From Ruminococcus bromii (GTDB lineage Bacteria > Bacillota > Clostridia > Oscillospirales > Acutalibacteraceae): a stretch of DNA of 64,000 bases. The DNA is taken from contig NZ_NNSR01000072.1 of NCBI RefSeq assembly GCF_002834225.1, positions 90,251-154,250 on the forward strand, read 5' to 3'. Position numbers and translations under genes: made by a program. Positions 1 through 8,706 of the stretch are shown here, piece after piece (position 1 is the stretch's first letter; each line of letters opens with the position of its first letter). A model generated the notes under the pieces. It ran no database searches. It was not told the origin of the DNA and saw only the letters and a list, made by a program, of their open reading frames with translations.

Positions 1-58
1 TATTCCTTACAAATAATCACTGAGGACTACTAACTAACATATACGGAGGTAATATATA

Positions 59-409
59 ATGGCACGAGTAAAAGGTGCGATGATGACTCGCAAAAGAAGA
101 AAAAAGACATTAAAGCTTGCTAAGGGCTACTGGGGTGCAAAATCAAGACACTTTAAAATGGCTAAACAGGCTGTTATGAAGTCCGGCAACTATGCATATA
201 TCGGTCGTAAGCAGAGAAAAAGAGATTTCCGTCGTCTTTGGATCACTCGTATTTCAGCCGCTTGCAAGGCGAACGGCACAAACTATTCAACTTTTATGAA
301 CGGCTTGAAGAAAGCTGGCATTGCTCTTAACCGTAAGATGCTCTCTGAAATTGCAATTTCAGACCCTGCTGCTTTTACTTCACTTGTTGAACAGGCTAAA
401 AACGCTTAA
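59..409 (+). CDS. rplT: 50S ribosomal protein L20
   Basis: Binds 23S rRNA early in large-subunit assembly. The 116-residue product has the usual L20 length and the basic N-terminal extension (MARVKGAM followed by an Arg/Lys-rich stretch), then the globular C-terminal domain. A GGAGG ribosome site lies 7 bases before the ATG. It is probably the last gene of an infC-rpmI-rplT operon whose start lies left of the window, because a strong terminator follows directly. In other Firmicutes L20 represses its own operon through the leader; that leader would be outside this window. Confidence 0.98.
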   Translation: MARVKGAMMTRKRRKKTLKLAKGYWGAKSRHFKMAKQAVMKSGNYAYIGRKQRKRDFRRLWITRISAACKANGTNYSTFMNGLKKAGIALNRKMLSEIAISDPAAFTSLVEQAKNA

Positions 410-424
410 TTTAACTTACTTTGT

Positions 425-460
425 AATTGCGTTTGGGTTATCCCAAACGCAATTGTTTTT
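425..460 (+). terminator. Intrinsic terminator after rplT
   Basis: A 13-bp perfect stem (AATTGCGTTTGGG with its complement, loop TTAT) is followed by a run of T. It closes the L20 operon. Confidence 0.9.
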
Positions 461-481
461 TACAAGGATTTGGACGGTTTT

Positions 482-1264
482 ATGACTATACTTTCAAGCA
501 AGGATAATTCTAACATAAAAAATGCCGTAAGGCTCAGAAAAAGTGCAAAACACAGGCGTGAATCCGGACTTTTTATTGCAGAGGGTGTTCGCATTTGTAT
601 AGATGCAATGCTCAGCAAAGCAGATATAGATACCTTTTTTGCAAGCGAAAAGGCTGCGGCAAAATATGCCTATGAATTTGAACAATTGCGAAAATATTCG
701 GCTAAAGCCTTTGTTGTGTCTGATAAAATATTCAATCAAATCTGCGATACCGAGTCACCGCAAGGTTTTCTTTGTGTAATAAAAGCACTTGACAAAAGCG
801 GCTCTTTTGATAAAATAAAAACTGGTGACAAATTTTTGGCACTTGATAATTTGCAGGATCCAAGCAATTTGGGTACGATTTTAAGAACTGCCGAGGCTTT
901 AAATGTTACGGGAGTTGTTCTTTCTGACGATTGTTGTGATATTTACAGCCCAAAGGTTGTACGGGGCAGTATGGGTGCTGTTTTCAGACTTCCTTTTGTT
1001 GTTTCAACCTCAATTGCGGAGTATTTGAATACCCATTCCGAGCTTGAATCGTATGCGGCAGTTGTGTCTTCATCTGCTGATAAGATTACAGAAACCTCTT
1101 TTGCTTCGCCTTGTATTGTTGCCGTAGGCAACGAGGGCAACGGACTTAAAGAGGATACAATAAGTGCCTGTAAGCATAAAATTACTATTCCTATGACAGG
1201 AAGAGCAGAGTCTCTCAATGCCGCCGTTGCGGCGTCAATAATAATGTGGGAAATGATGAAATGA
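482..1264 (+). CDS. TrmH/SpoU-family RNA 2'-O-methyltransferase
   Basis: Transfers methyl from SAM to a ribose 2'-OH of rRNA or tRNA. The 260-residue protein has an N-terminal L30e-like substrate-binding domain (about residues 1-100) and a C-terminal SPOUT knot with the family motifs DNLQDPSNLGTILRTAEA, AVGNEGNG and IPMTGRAESLNAAVAAS. I place the start at ATG 482; a TTG at 470 is in frame but sits only one base from the AAGGA site. The product resembles the RlmB/TsnR/YsgA group next to pheST or rplT in Firmicutes; the exact target nucleotide cannot be told. The stop overlaps the next gene (ATGA). Confidence 0.9.
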   Translation: MTILSSKDNSNIKNAVRLRKSAKHRRESGLFIAEGVRICIDAMLSKADIDTFFASEKAAAKYAYEFEQLRKYSAKAFVVSDKIFNQICDTESPQGFLCVIKALDKSGSFDKIKTGDKFLALDNLQDPSNLGTILRTAEALNVTGVVLSDDCCDIYSPKVVRGSMGAVFRLPFVVSTSIAEYLNTHSELESYAAVVSSSADKITETSFASPCIVAVGNEGNGLKEDTISACKHKITIPMTGRAESLNAAVAASIIMWEMMK

Positions 1265-2517
1265 TTTCGCGAAATGCCTGTTACTGGATTTGGATTACAC
1301 TTTCGATAGGCTATAATAATCCAAAGGTAAAGAGAATATCCGAAATGTATTCCGATGTGTCTGCCTTTTATTACGGCGGTATCTCGGAATGGCGTCTTTG
1401 CGGAATTTTCTCACAGAGAGAACTTGAAAAATTTTCTTCAACAAGGCTTGAAGACGCTCAGAAAATCATAGACAGGTGCATTGAATGTAATTACTCGATA
1501 ATATGTATTGATGATAAGTTGTTTCCAACCTGCCTTTATAATATCGAATGTCCCCCTGCCCTAATATATGTAAACGGCACTATGCCTGATGTTGACAATA
1601 CTTTTTCAATCGGTATTGTCGGTACGCGCAGAGCAACTAAGTATGGAATAGAAAATTCCTACCGCTTTGCATATGCACTTTCAAAATACGGGACAATTAT
1701 AGTCAGCGGAGGCGCATTGGGTGTTGACGGCGCGTCACACCGAGGAGCTCTTGCAACAGACGGAATTACAATTTGTGTCAGAGGGTGCGGACTTAATTGT
1801 TCATATCTCAGGGAAAATTCAGATATCAGAAGCACAATTCCAAAACGGGGTGCAGTAATCTCGGAATATCCGCCTGATGAAACACCGAGGAATTACTATT
1901 TTCCTGCCCGCAACAGAATTATAGCCGCCCTGTCTGACGGCTTGCTTGTTATGGAAGCAGGAAAGAAGAGCGGTTCGCTGATTACCGCTAATCTTGCCGC
2001 AGAACAAGGCAAAACGATTTTCGCTTTACTCGGCAATAACAGCCCTCAAAACGAAGGCTCAAACACTCTTATAAAAGAAGGTCTTGCAATACCTGTTACG
2101 GATTTTATGGATATACTCTGTGAATTTGATAATCTGTATGCAACCGATGATGAGCTTGATATTGATAATATTTCTCTTGCCGATACCGGCAATTTTCCTG
2201 TAAAGGGCATAAGAAAGCAAGCTCCTGCAAGAATTTATGTCAATAAACAAAACGATGAACAGACTGTTGTAACAGAAAAATCAACTGTTCCTAAAAATGC
2301 GGAAGCTGCCGCGTCAAAGCCTGTTCATAAAGAAAACTTAAATTTGCCCCAAACAGCTCAGGATGTGTATGAATACATCGGCAATGAGCCTGTGCATATA
2401 GATAAAATTTCAGCCGATTTGAACATTCCTGTGTTCAAGGTGCTGACAGCCCTTACCATGCTTGAAATGAAAGGTCTTGTTTCGGCATTGCAGGGAAGAA
2501 ATTACATTTTAAAATGA
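1261..2517 (+). CDS. dprA: DNA-processing protein DprA
   Basis: DprA (Smf) binds incoming single-stranded DNA and loads RecA in natural transformation; it also occurs in bacteria not known to be competent. The 418-residue protein has the Rossmann-like DNA_processg_A domain with GTRRATKYG, SGGALGVDGASHRGAL and the GSLITANLAAEQGK motif (about residues 110-290), a low-complexity linker and a C-terminal winged-helix domain (about 355-418). ATG 1261 overlaps the methyltransferase stop as ATGA and is preferred over the in-frame GTG at 1246. It lies upstream of topA, the usual Firmicutes order. No com genes are visible here. Confidence 0.95.
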   Translation: MISRNACYWIWITLSIGYNNPKVKRISEMYSDVSAFYYGGISEWRLCGIFSQRELEKFSSTRLEDAQKIIDRCIECNYSIICIDDKLFPTCLYNIECPPALIYVNGTMPDVDNTFSIGIVGTRRATKYGIENSYRFAYALSKYGTIIVSGGALGVDGASHRGALATDGITICVRGCGLNCSYLRENSDIRSTIPKRGAVISEYPPDETPRNYYFPARNRIIAALSDGLLVMEAGKKSGSLITANLAAEQGKTIFALLGNNSPQNEGSNTLIKEGLAIPVTDFMDILCEFDNLYATDDELDIDNISLADTGNFPVKGIRKQAPARIYVNKQNDEQTVVTEKSTVPKNAEAAASKPVHKENLNLPQTAQDVYEYIGNEPVHIDKISADLNIPVFKVLTALTMLEMKGLVSALQGRNYILK

Positions 2518-2524
2518 TATTTAT

Positions 2525-2607
2525 CGAATAGCTTTATTCGTTAATCTATATTCTGTTGTCCTTGAAGAATGCAATGTGTAAAAAGGACAGAAAGGCAGTG
2601 AAAACAT
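2525..2607 (+). promoter_or_regulatory. dprA-topA gap with two small hairpins
   Basis: CGAATA/TATTCG (2525-2540) forms a perfect six-bp hairpin with a GCTT loop and only a weak T run. Further on GTCCTT (2558-2563) can pair with AAGGAC (2583-2588), which lies just before the second purine-rich stretch used as the topA ribosome site. No good promoter is seen. Pairing could lower topA translation, but this is inference. Confidence 0.3.
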
Positions 2608-4698
2608 ATGTCAGATTTAGTAATCGTTGAGTCGCCCGCTAAGGCGAAAACAATTAAAAAATATCTTGGCAGCGGCTATGAAGTTGTTGCTTCAATGGGT
2701 CATGTCCGTGACCTCCCAAAGTCAAGATTAAGCGTTGATATAAAAAAGAATTTTGCACCAAAGTATGAGATTATAAAAGGAAAAGAAAAACTTGTTGACG
2801 ATTTAAAATCAGCCGCCGAAAAAAGCGAGCATATTTATCTTGCAACCGACCCTGACCGTGAGGGAGAGGCAATTTCATGGCATCTTGCCTATATTCTCGG
2901 TTTGCCCACAGATGAAACTAACCGTGTTGAATTTAATGAAATCACAAAATCAGGTGTTACAAACGGTATGAGTCATCCGAGATCAATCAATATTGACCTT
3001 GTAAATGCTCAGCAGGCAAGAAGGATTCTTGACAGACTTGTCGGTTATAAGCTCAGTCCGTTTATTTCGCAGAAAATAAGAAGAGGTCTTTCCGCAGGTC
3101 GGGTTCAGTCTGTTGCCGTTAGAATTATTGTTGACAGAGAAGAGGAAATCAGAAAATTTAAGCCTGAGGAATACTGGTCGATTGACGCTAAGTTTATTCC
3201 AAAGGGCAGCAGAAAGTCTTTTTCTGCATCTTTATATTCCGATGAAAACGGAAAAATAAAAATCACAAACGGTGAACAGGCTGATAAAATTGAGGCTGAT
3301 TTACAGGATGCCGAGTATGTAATTACTAAGGTTAAGAACGGTACAAGAAAGAAATCTCCTGCACCTCCGTTTATAACTTCAACTCTCCAGCAGGAAGCGT
3401 CAAGAAAACTCGGTTTCCAGTCAAGAAGAACAATGAAGGTTGCTCAGGAGCTGTACGAAGGCGTTGATATTGAGGGTATGGGTGCAACCGGTCTTATCAC
3501 ATATATGAGAACCGACTCACTCAGAATCTCAAATGTTGCAATTGAAGAAGTAACCGAATATATAAAAAATGCCTATGGTGAAAAATTCCTTCCGCCAAAG
3601 CCAAGATTTTTTAAATCAAGAAGCAACGCACAGGACGGTCATGAAGCAATCAGACCGTCAATGCCCTCTCTTACTCCCGACAGCGTAAAGGCAAGCCTTA
3701 CATCCGATCAGTATAAGCTGTATAAGCTTATTTGGAACAGATTTACTGCGTCACAAATGGCTGACTGTATCCAGAAAACAACACAGGCTGATATTGTTGC
3801 CAACGGTTATACATTTAAGGCTTCGGGCTACAGAGTTGATTTTGAAGGCTTTACAACACTCTATGTGGAAAGCAAGGATGTTGAAGAAGAAAAGACTACA
3901 CAGCTTCCGCCGCTTGAAAAGGATATGATTGTAAGATGTAAAGAGTTGAAGAAAAATCAGCACTTTACACAGCCGCCGGCAAGATATACCGAAGCGTCAC
4001 TTATCAAAGCACTCGAGGAGTACGGCATCGGCAGACCGTCAACATATGCCGCAACAATTACAACAATTACAAGCCATGAATATGTTAAGCGTGAGGGCAA
4101 AAGCCTTGTTCCCACAGAACTCGGCGAGGTTACAACCAACCTTATGAAAGAGCGTTTTCCGAAGATTGTAAATGTAAAGTTTACAAATCAGATGGAGGAA
4201 GACCTTGATAAGGTTGAAAAGGGAACAGAAGAATGGCACGCTCTGCTTAATGAATTTTACGGCGATTTTGATAAAACTCTTAAAAAAGCAAAAGCGGATA
4301 TGGAAGGTGTAAAGCTTCACTTAAAAGAAGACGAAACCGATATTATATGTGACAAGTGCGGCCGTCAGATGGTTGTAAAAGTCGGCAGATACGGTAAATT
4401 TATCGCCTGCCCCGGATATCCTGAATGTAAAAATATTATTAAATATGTAGAAAAAACGGGGGTAAAATGTCCGAAGTGCGGCGGCGATGTTATTATCAAG
4501 CGTACAAAGACAAAGAGAATTTTTTACGGCTGTTCCAATTATCCCGAGTGTGATTTTGTAAGCTGGAACGAGCCGACAAACGAGAAGTGTCCGCAGTGCG
4601 GAGGAATCCTTTTCAAGAAAAAAGGCAAAAAGCCGACATTGTTCTGTGCAACAGAGGGATGCGGTTATACTAAAACAGCAGATACGGATGATAAATAA
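2608..4698 (+). CDS. topA: DNA topoisomerase I
   Basis: Type IA topoisomerase that relaxes negative supercoils by cutting one strand through a 5'-phosphotyrosine. The 696-residue protein begins with the Toprim domain (LVIVESPAKAKTI; acidic DPDREGEAISWHL), continues with the cap and hinge domains, and has the active-site tyrosine in LITYMRTDSLRIS (about residue 300). The C-terminus holds three topoisomerase C4 zinc ribbons (CDKCG...CPGYPEC, CPKCG...CSNYPEC, CPQCG...CATEGC). Length fits Clostridia enzymes. The stop overlaps trmFO by one base (TAATG), implying co-translation. Confidence 0.98.
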   Translation: MSDLVIVESPAKAKTIKKYLGSGYEVVASMGHVRDLPKSRLSVDIKKNFAPKYEIIKGKEKLVDDLKSAAEKSEHIYLATDPDREGEAISWHLAYILGLPTDETNRVEFNEITKSGVTNGMSHPRSINIDLVNAQQARRILDRLVGYKLSPFISQKIRRGLSAGRVQSVAVRIIVDREEEIRKFKPEEYWSIDAKFIPKGSRKSFSASLYSDENGKIKITNGEQADKIEADLQDAEYVITKVKNGTRKKSPAPPFITSTLQQEASRKLGFQSRRTMKVAQELYEGVDIEGMGATGLITYMRTDSLRISNVAIEEVTEYIKNAYGEKFLPPKPRFFKSRSNAQDGHEAIRPSMPSLTPDSVKASLTSDQYKLYKLIWNRFTASQMADCIQKTTQADIVANGYTFKASGYRVDFEGFTTLYVESKDVEEEKTTQLPPLEKDMIVRCKELKKNQHFTQPPARYTEASLIKALEEYGIGRPSTYAATITTITSHEYVKREGKSLVPTELGEVTTNLMKERFPKIVNVKFTNQMEEDLDKVEKGTEEWHALLNEFYGDFDKTLKKAKADMEGVKLHLKEDETDIICDKCGRQMVVKVGRYGKFIACPGYPECKNIIKYVEKTGVKCPKCGGDVIIKRTKTKRIFYGCSNYPECDFVSWNEPTNEKCPQCGGILFKKKGKKPTLFCATEGCGYTKTADTDDK

Positions 4699-6005
4699 TG
4701 CATATTAATGTAATCGGTGCAGGACTTGCAGGTTGTGAGGCGGCAATGCAGATTGCCTCTCACGGAATAGAAGTGCATCTTTATGAAATGAAACCGAATA
4801 AAAAAACGCCTGCTCATCATACGGATAAGTACGCTGAACTGGTTTGTTCAAATTCTCTTAAAGCCATGCGTGTTGAAAGTGCCGCAGGACTTTTGAAAGA
4901 GGAAATGCGCAGACTTGATTCTTTCCTTATGAAGTGTGCGGATGCCTGCAAGGTTCCGGCAGGCGGAGCGCTTGCCGTTGACAGAGATATTTTTTCTTCT
5001 CTTGCAACGGAAGGTATAAAGAATAATAAGCTTATTAAGGTTTGTGAAGAAGAAGTTTGTGAAATTCCGAAAGATGAAATCACGGTTGTGGCAAGCGGAC
5101 CGCTTACCTCTGAACCGCTTGCCGAATATATAAGAGGAATGTTCGGTTCTTCCCTTTCGTTTTTTGATGCCGCCGCTCCTATTGTAACTGCCGAAAGCAT
5201 TGATATGGAGTACGCTTTTTGTGCGTCAAGATACGACAAGGGCGATGGTGACGATTATATCAACTGTCCGATGAATAAAGAGGAATATGAAATCTTTTAC
5301 AATGCACTCATATCGGCAGAAAGAGCGCCTTTGCATGACTGCGATGTCAGCAATCCGAAGGTGTATGAGGGCTGTATGCCTGTTGAGGTAATGGCTCAGA
5401 GGGGCGAGGGAACACTTCGCTTTGGACCTATGAAACCTGTCGGTCTTGTGAATCCAAAGACAGGTCACAGACCTTGGGCGGTTCTTCAGCTCAGAAAAGA
5501 AAACAAAGCCGGTAATATGTACAATCTTGTAGGATTTCAGACCAATCTAAAATTTCCCGAACAGAAAAGGGTGTTTTCACTGATTCCTGCACTTCATAAC
5601 GCTGAATTTGTCCGCTACGGTGTTATGCACAGAAATACTTTTCTTGATTCGCCGAGAATACTTAACAGCGATTTTTCTGTTAAGGATAATCCTAACCTTT
5701 TCTTTGCAGGTCAGATTACAGGCGTTGAGGGGTATATGGAATCAGCCGCATCGGGAATTATGGCAGGTATAAATGCTTGCCGAGCTGCCGAGAAAAAAAG
5801 CACAATTACATTGCCAAATGATACAATGATTGGCGCACTTTCGGCATACATCTCTGATTCGTCGGTCAAAAAGTTTCAGCCAATGGGAGCAAATTTCGGA
5901 GTTTTGCCGGAGCTTGAAAACCGACCGAGAGATAAAAAAGAGCGTGGTGCGGCGTATTCCGCAAGAGCGTTGGATAGCTTGGATAACTATTTAAAGAATA
6001 TTTAA
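4698..6005 (+). CDS. trmFO: Folate-dependent tRNA U54 methyltransferase TrmFO
   Basis: Uses FAD and methylenetetrahydrofolate to make ribothymidine at tRNA position 54. The 435-residue protein opens with the FAD-binding motif GAGLAGCEAA, has the family signature around the catalytic cysteine (ELVCSNSLKAM) and ends with LFFAGQITGVEGYMESAASG. The size is typical. topA-trmFO is a classic Firmicutes pair (topA-gid). It starts inside the topA stop codon. Confidence 0.98.
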   Translation: MHINVIGAGLAGCEAAMQIASHGIEVHLYEMKPNKKTPAHHTDKYAELVCSNSLKAMRVESAAGLLKEEMRRLDSFLMKCADACKVPAGGALAVDRDIFSSLATEGIKNNKLIKVCEEEVCEIPKDEITVVASGPLTSEPLAEYIRGMFGSSLSFFDAAAPIVTAESIDMEYAFCASRYDKGDGDDYINCPMNKEEYEIFYNALISAERAPLHDCDVSNPKVYEGCMPVEVMAQRGEGTLRFGPMKPVGLVNPKTGHRPWAVLQLRKENKAGNMYNLVGFQTNLKFPEQKRVFSLIPALHNAEFVRYGVMHRNTFLDSPRILNSDFSVKDNPNLFFAGQITGVEGYMESAASGIMAGINACRAAEKKSTITLPNDTMIGALSAYISDSSVKKFQPMGANFGVLPELENRPRDKKERGAAYSARALDSLDNYLKNI

Positions 6006-6015
6006 GGTGAATGGA

Positions 6016-6996
6016 ATGAACATAATTGTTGACGCATTCGGCGGTGACAACGCACCCTTGGAAATTATCAAAGGCTGCGTTGAGGCAGTTGCCGAATATA
6101 ACATAAACATAACCCTGACAGGTGACGAAACCGAGATTAAAAATGTATTTTCGGAAAACTCACTGTCAATGAATAATATTGAAATCTGCCATTGCACACA
6201 GAAAATTACAATGGAAGATTCTGCGGAGTCTGTTCTCAAAGAAAAAAAGGACAGCTCTATGGCTGTAGGTCTTCGCTTGCTTAACGAGGGCAAGGGCGAC
6301 GCATTTGTCAGCGCAGGAAACAGCGGCGCATTGTGTGTTGGTGCAACTCTTGCAATAAAGAGAATTAAAGGAATAAAACGCCCTGCGTTCGCTCCTGTTA
6401 TGCCGTCCGAAAACGGATTTTTTATGCTTATGGACGGCGGCGCAAATGTTGAGTGTCGTCCCGAGATGCTGTATCAGTTTGCTGTTATGGGTTCAATATA
6501 TATGGAAAAGGTTATGGGTATCAAAAACCCCCGTGTCGGACTTGCCAATGTCGGTGCAGAAGAACACAAGGGAACAGAACTTTACAGAAATACGCATGAA
6601 CTTCTTCAGAACAGCAAATTGAATTTCATCGGAAATGTAGAAGGCAGGGATATTCCGAACGGAGTATGTGATGTTGTAGTTTGTGACGGATTTACAGGCA
6701 ACTTGATTCTCAAAACATATGAGGGCGTTGCTCTTGTAATGATGAAACAAATCAAAAATATGTTTATGGGCAGTGTCAAAGGCAAGCTTGCCGCAGGTCT
6801 TGTTATGAAGGACCTCAAAAATATGAAAACACATTTTGATTACAACAGATACGGCGGTGCGCCTATTCTCGGTGCATCAAAGCCTGTGTTCAAAGCACAC
6901 GGAAGTGCCAAGGCTGTTACAGTTAAGAATGCTATCAGACTTTCTGTTGAATATGTAAAAGCAAATGCTATTGAAGCGATTTCTTCATCACTTTAA
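6016..6996 (+). CDS. plsX: Phosphate acyltransferase PlsX
   Basis: Converts acyl-ACP to acyl-phosphate, the first step of phosphatidic acid synthesis with PlsY in Gram-positive bacteria; a peripheral membrane enzyme. The 326-residue product starts MNIIVDAFGGDNAP and carries the phosphate-binding core VSAGNSGALC and the C-terminal YGGAPILG motif. I choose ATG 6016 because AAGGTG lies 6 bases upstream; a GTG at 6007 would be part of that site. No fabD or acpP follows; rnc is next, so acpP has been lost from the usual plsX-fabD-fabG-acpP-rnc order. Confidence 0.96.
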   Translation: MNIIVDAFGGDNAPLEIIKGCVEAVAEYNINITLTGDETEIKNVFSENSLSMNNIEICHCTQKITMEDSAESVLKEKKDSSMAVGLRLLNEGKGDAFVSAGNSGALCVGATLAIKRIKGIKRPAFAPVMPSENGFFMLMDGGANVECRPEMLYQFAVMGSIYMEKVMGIKNPRVGLANVGAEEHKGTELYRNTHELLQNSKLNFIGNVEGRDIPNGVCDVVVCDGFTGNLILKTYEGVALVMMKQIKNMFMGSVKGKLAAGLVMKDLKNMKTHFDYNRYGGAPILGASKPVFKAHGSAKAVTVKNAIRLSVEYVKANAIEAISSSL

Positions 6997-7030
6997 TTTT
7001 TGCAAATAATGTCGCTTTAGGAGTTTTATA

Positions 7031-7708
7031 ATGGAAGATTTACAAAAGAGAATCGGCTATACATTTAAAAATACAGATTTGCTTACAGAGGCACTTACTC
7101 ATTCTTCTTATGCAAATGAACATAAAGCCAAGCATATAAAATATAACGAAAGACTTGAATTTCTCGGTGATGCAGTACTTTCAATTGTCGTTTCCGATTA
7201 CATTTTTAAGCATTGTCCGGAACTTCCCGAGGGTGAACTGACAAAGCTCAGAGCGTCACTTGTCTGCGAGAAAACTTTGTTTGAATTTGCAAAGCAGATT
7301 GAACTCGGAAAGTATCTTGTGTTAAGTAAAGGCGAAAGAAACAACGGCGGCGCAGAACGACCGTCAATTCTTTCCGATGCCTTTGAGGCTTTGATTGCAG
7401 CAATTTATATTGACGGCGGCATTGAGCCTGCGTCGAAACACATTCTTAATTTTGTAATTCCTGCAATCAAGAACTCAAAGAAGAAGAAGCTTAACGATTA
7501 TAAAACCGCTCTGCAGGAGATTATCCAGAAGAATCCTGGCGAACAGCTTGAATATGTTCTCGTTGGTGAAAGCGGTCCTGACCACAACAAGCACTTTGTT
7601 GTTGAAGTCCATCTCAACAGCAATGTAATAGGAAAAGGCGGCGGCAGAAGTAAAAAAGAGGCAGAACAGCAAGCCGCCAGAGAAGCTTTGGAGCTGATGG
7701 GTTATTAA
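7031..7708 (+). CDS. rnc: Ribonuclease III
   Basis: Cuts double-stranded RNA in rRNA maturation and mRNA decay. The 225-residue protein has the signature NERLEFLGDAVL (about residues 38-49), further acidic metal ligands in SDAFEALIAAIYID, and a C-terminal dsRNA-binding domain ending GGGRSKKEAEQQAAREAL. An AGGAG site lies at the right distance. The last codons overlap the probable start of the radical SAM gene. Confidence 0.98.
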   Translation: MEDLQKRIGYTFKNTDLLTEALTHSSYANEHKAKHIKYNERLEFLGDAVLSIVVSDYIFKHCPELPEGELTKLRASLVCEKTLFEFAKQIELGKYLVLSKGERNNGGAERPSILSDAFEALIAAIYIDGGIEPASKHILNFVIPAIKNSKKKKLNDYKTALQEIIQKNPGEQLEYVLVGESGPDHNKHFVVEVHLNSNVIGKGGGRSKKEAEQQAAREALELMGY

Positions 7709-8696
7709 ACACAGTAATGTATCAATTTTTATTCCGCACAACGGTTGTCCGCATATGTGCAGTTTTTGCAATCAAAATAAGATAACAGGTCAGGCATATC
7801 AGCCGACTCCCTTTGAGGTTGAACGGATACTTGATAAAGCGGCTTCTGATTTGGGCGAACGCACCAAAAATGCAGAAATTGCATTTTTTGGCGGAAGTTT
7901 TACAGCTATTGACAGAACCTATATGTTATCTCTCCTTGATGCAGCTAAAAAGTTCAGAGATAAATTTTGCGGAATAAGAATTTCTACCCGTCCCGATTAT
8001 ATTGACAAAGAAATTCTTGATATTTTGAAAAGCTATGGCGTGACATCAATTGAACTTGGTGCGCAATCTATGTCAGACGATGTACTGCTTGCAAACGACA
8101 GAGGACATAGTGCAGAGGATGTTTTCAAATCCTCACAGCTTATTAAAAGTTACGGCATTTCGCTTGGCTTGCAGATGATGACGGGACTGTATAAATCAGA
8201 TATTCAAAAGGATTTATACACAGCCGAAACATTTGTGAAAATAAATCCCGATACCGTAAGAATCTATCCTACGGTCATTATGAAAGATACAAAGCTTGCC
8301 GAACTTTATCTTAACGGAGAATACATCCCGTACTGTCTTGAAAAGTCCGTCAACCTTTGTTCAAAGCTGATTGAACTTTTTGAAAAGAACAATATAAAAA
8401 TTATAAGGCTCGGACTTCATTATTCCGACAGCCTTGTAAATAACAGCTACGGTGACAACTATCACCCGGCTTTTAAGGAATTGTGTGAAAACAAGCTTTT
8501 TTATGATAAGTTTATCGAAAAAGCAAATGAGTTTTCTAACCCGAATGAAATTAAAGAGGTTATCGTCAATTCTAAATCTCTGTCAAAATTTCTCGGACAA
8601 AGAAAAAGTAATGTAAAAAAATTAAATGAACTCGGATATAATTTTTCGGTTTGTTTTGACGATACTTTGCAGAAATATGAATTATATTTAAAATAG
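7704..8696 (+). CDS. Radical SAM protein, Elp3/YhcC-like, probable ATT start
   Basis: Radical SAM enzyme family commonly found between rnc and smc in Clostridia; substrate unknown. The cluster-binding motif is CPHMCSFC (CxxxCxxC), followed by FFGGSFTAID and ELGAQSMSD as in the Elp3-type SAM domain. The first usable ATG (7755) lies inside that motif and would remove the first cysteine. Reading upstream in frame gives a conserved-looking leader, KHSNVSIFIPHNGCPH, that begins at ATT 7704, after a stop at 7695. GGAG at 7690 sits 10 bases before it. I therefore place the start at ATT, giving 330 residues, overlapping the rnc stop. ATT initiation is rare (known for infC) and is inferred, not shown. 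Confidence 0.85.
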   Translation: MKHSNVSIFIPHNGCPHMCSFCNQNKITGQAYQPTPFEVERILDKAASDLGERTKNAEIAFFGGSFTAIDRTYMLSLLDAAKKFRDKFCGIRISTRPDYIDKEILDILKSYGVTSIELGAQSMSDDVLLANDRGHSAEDVFKSSQLIKSYGISLGLQMMTGLYKSDIQKDLYTAETFVKINPDTVRIYPTVIMKDTKLAELYLNGEYIPYCLEKSVNLCSKLIELFEKNNIKIIRLGLHYSDSLVNNSYGDNYHPAFKELCENKLFYDKFIEKANEFSNPNEIKEVIVNSKSLSKFLGQRKSNVKKLNELGYNFSVCFDDTLQKYELYLK

Positions 8697-8706
8697 GAGC
8701 TTGCTG

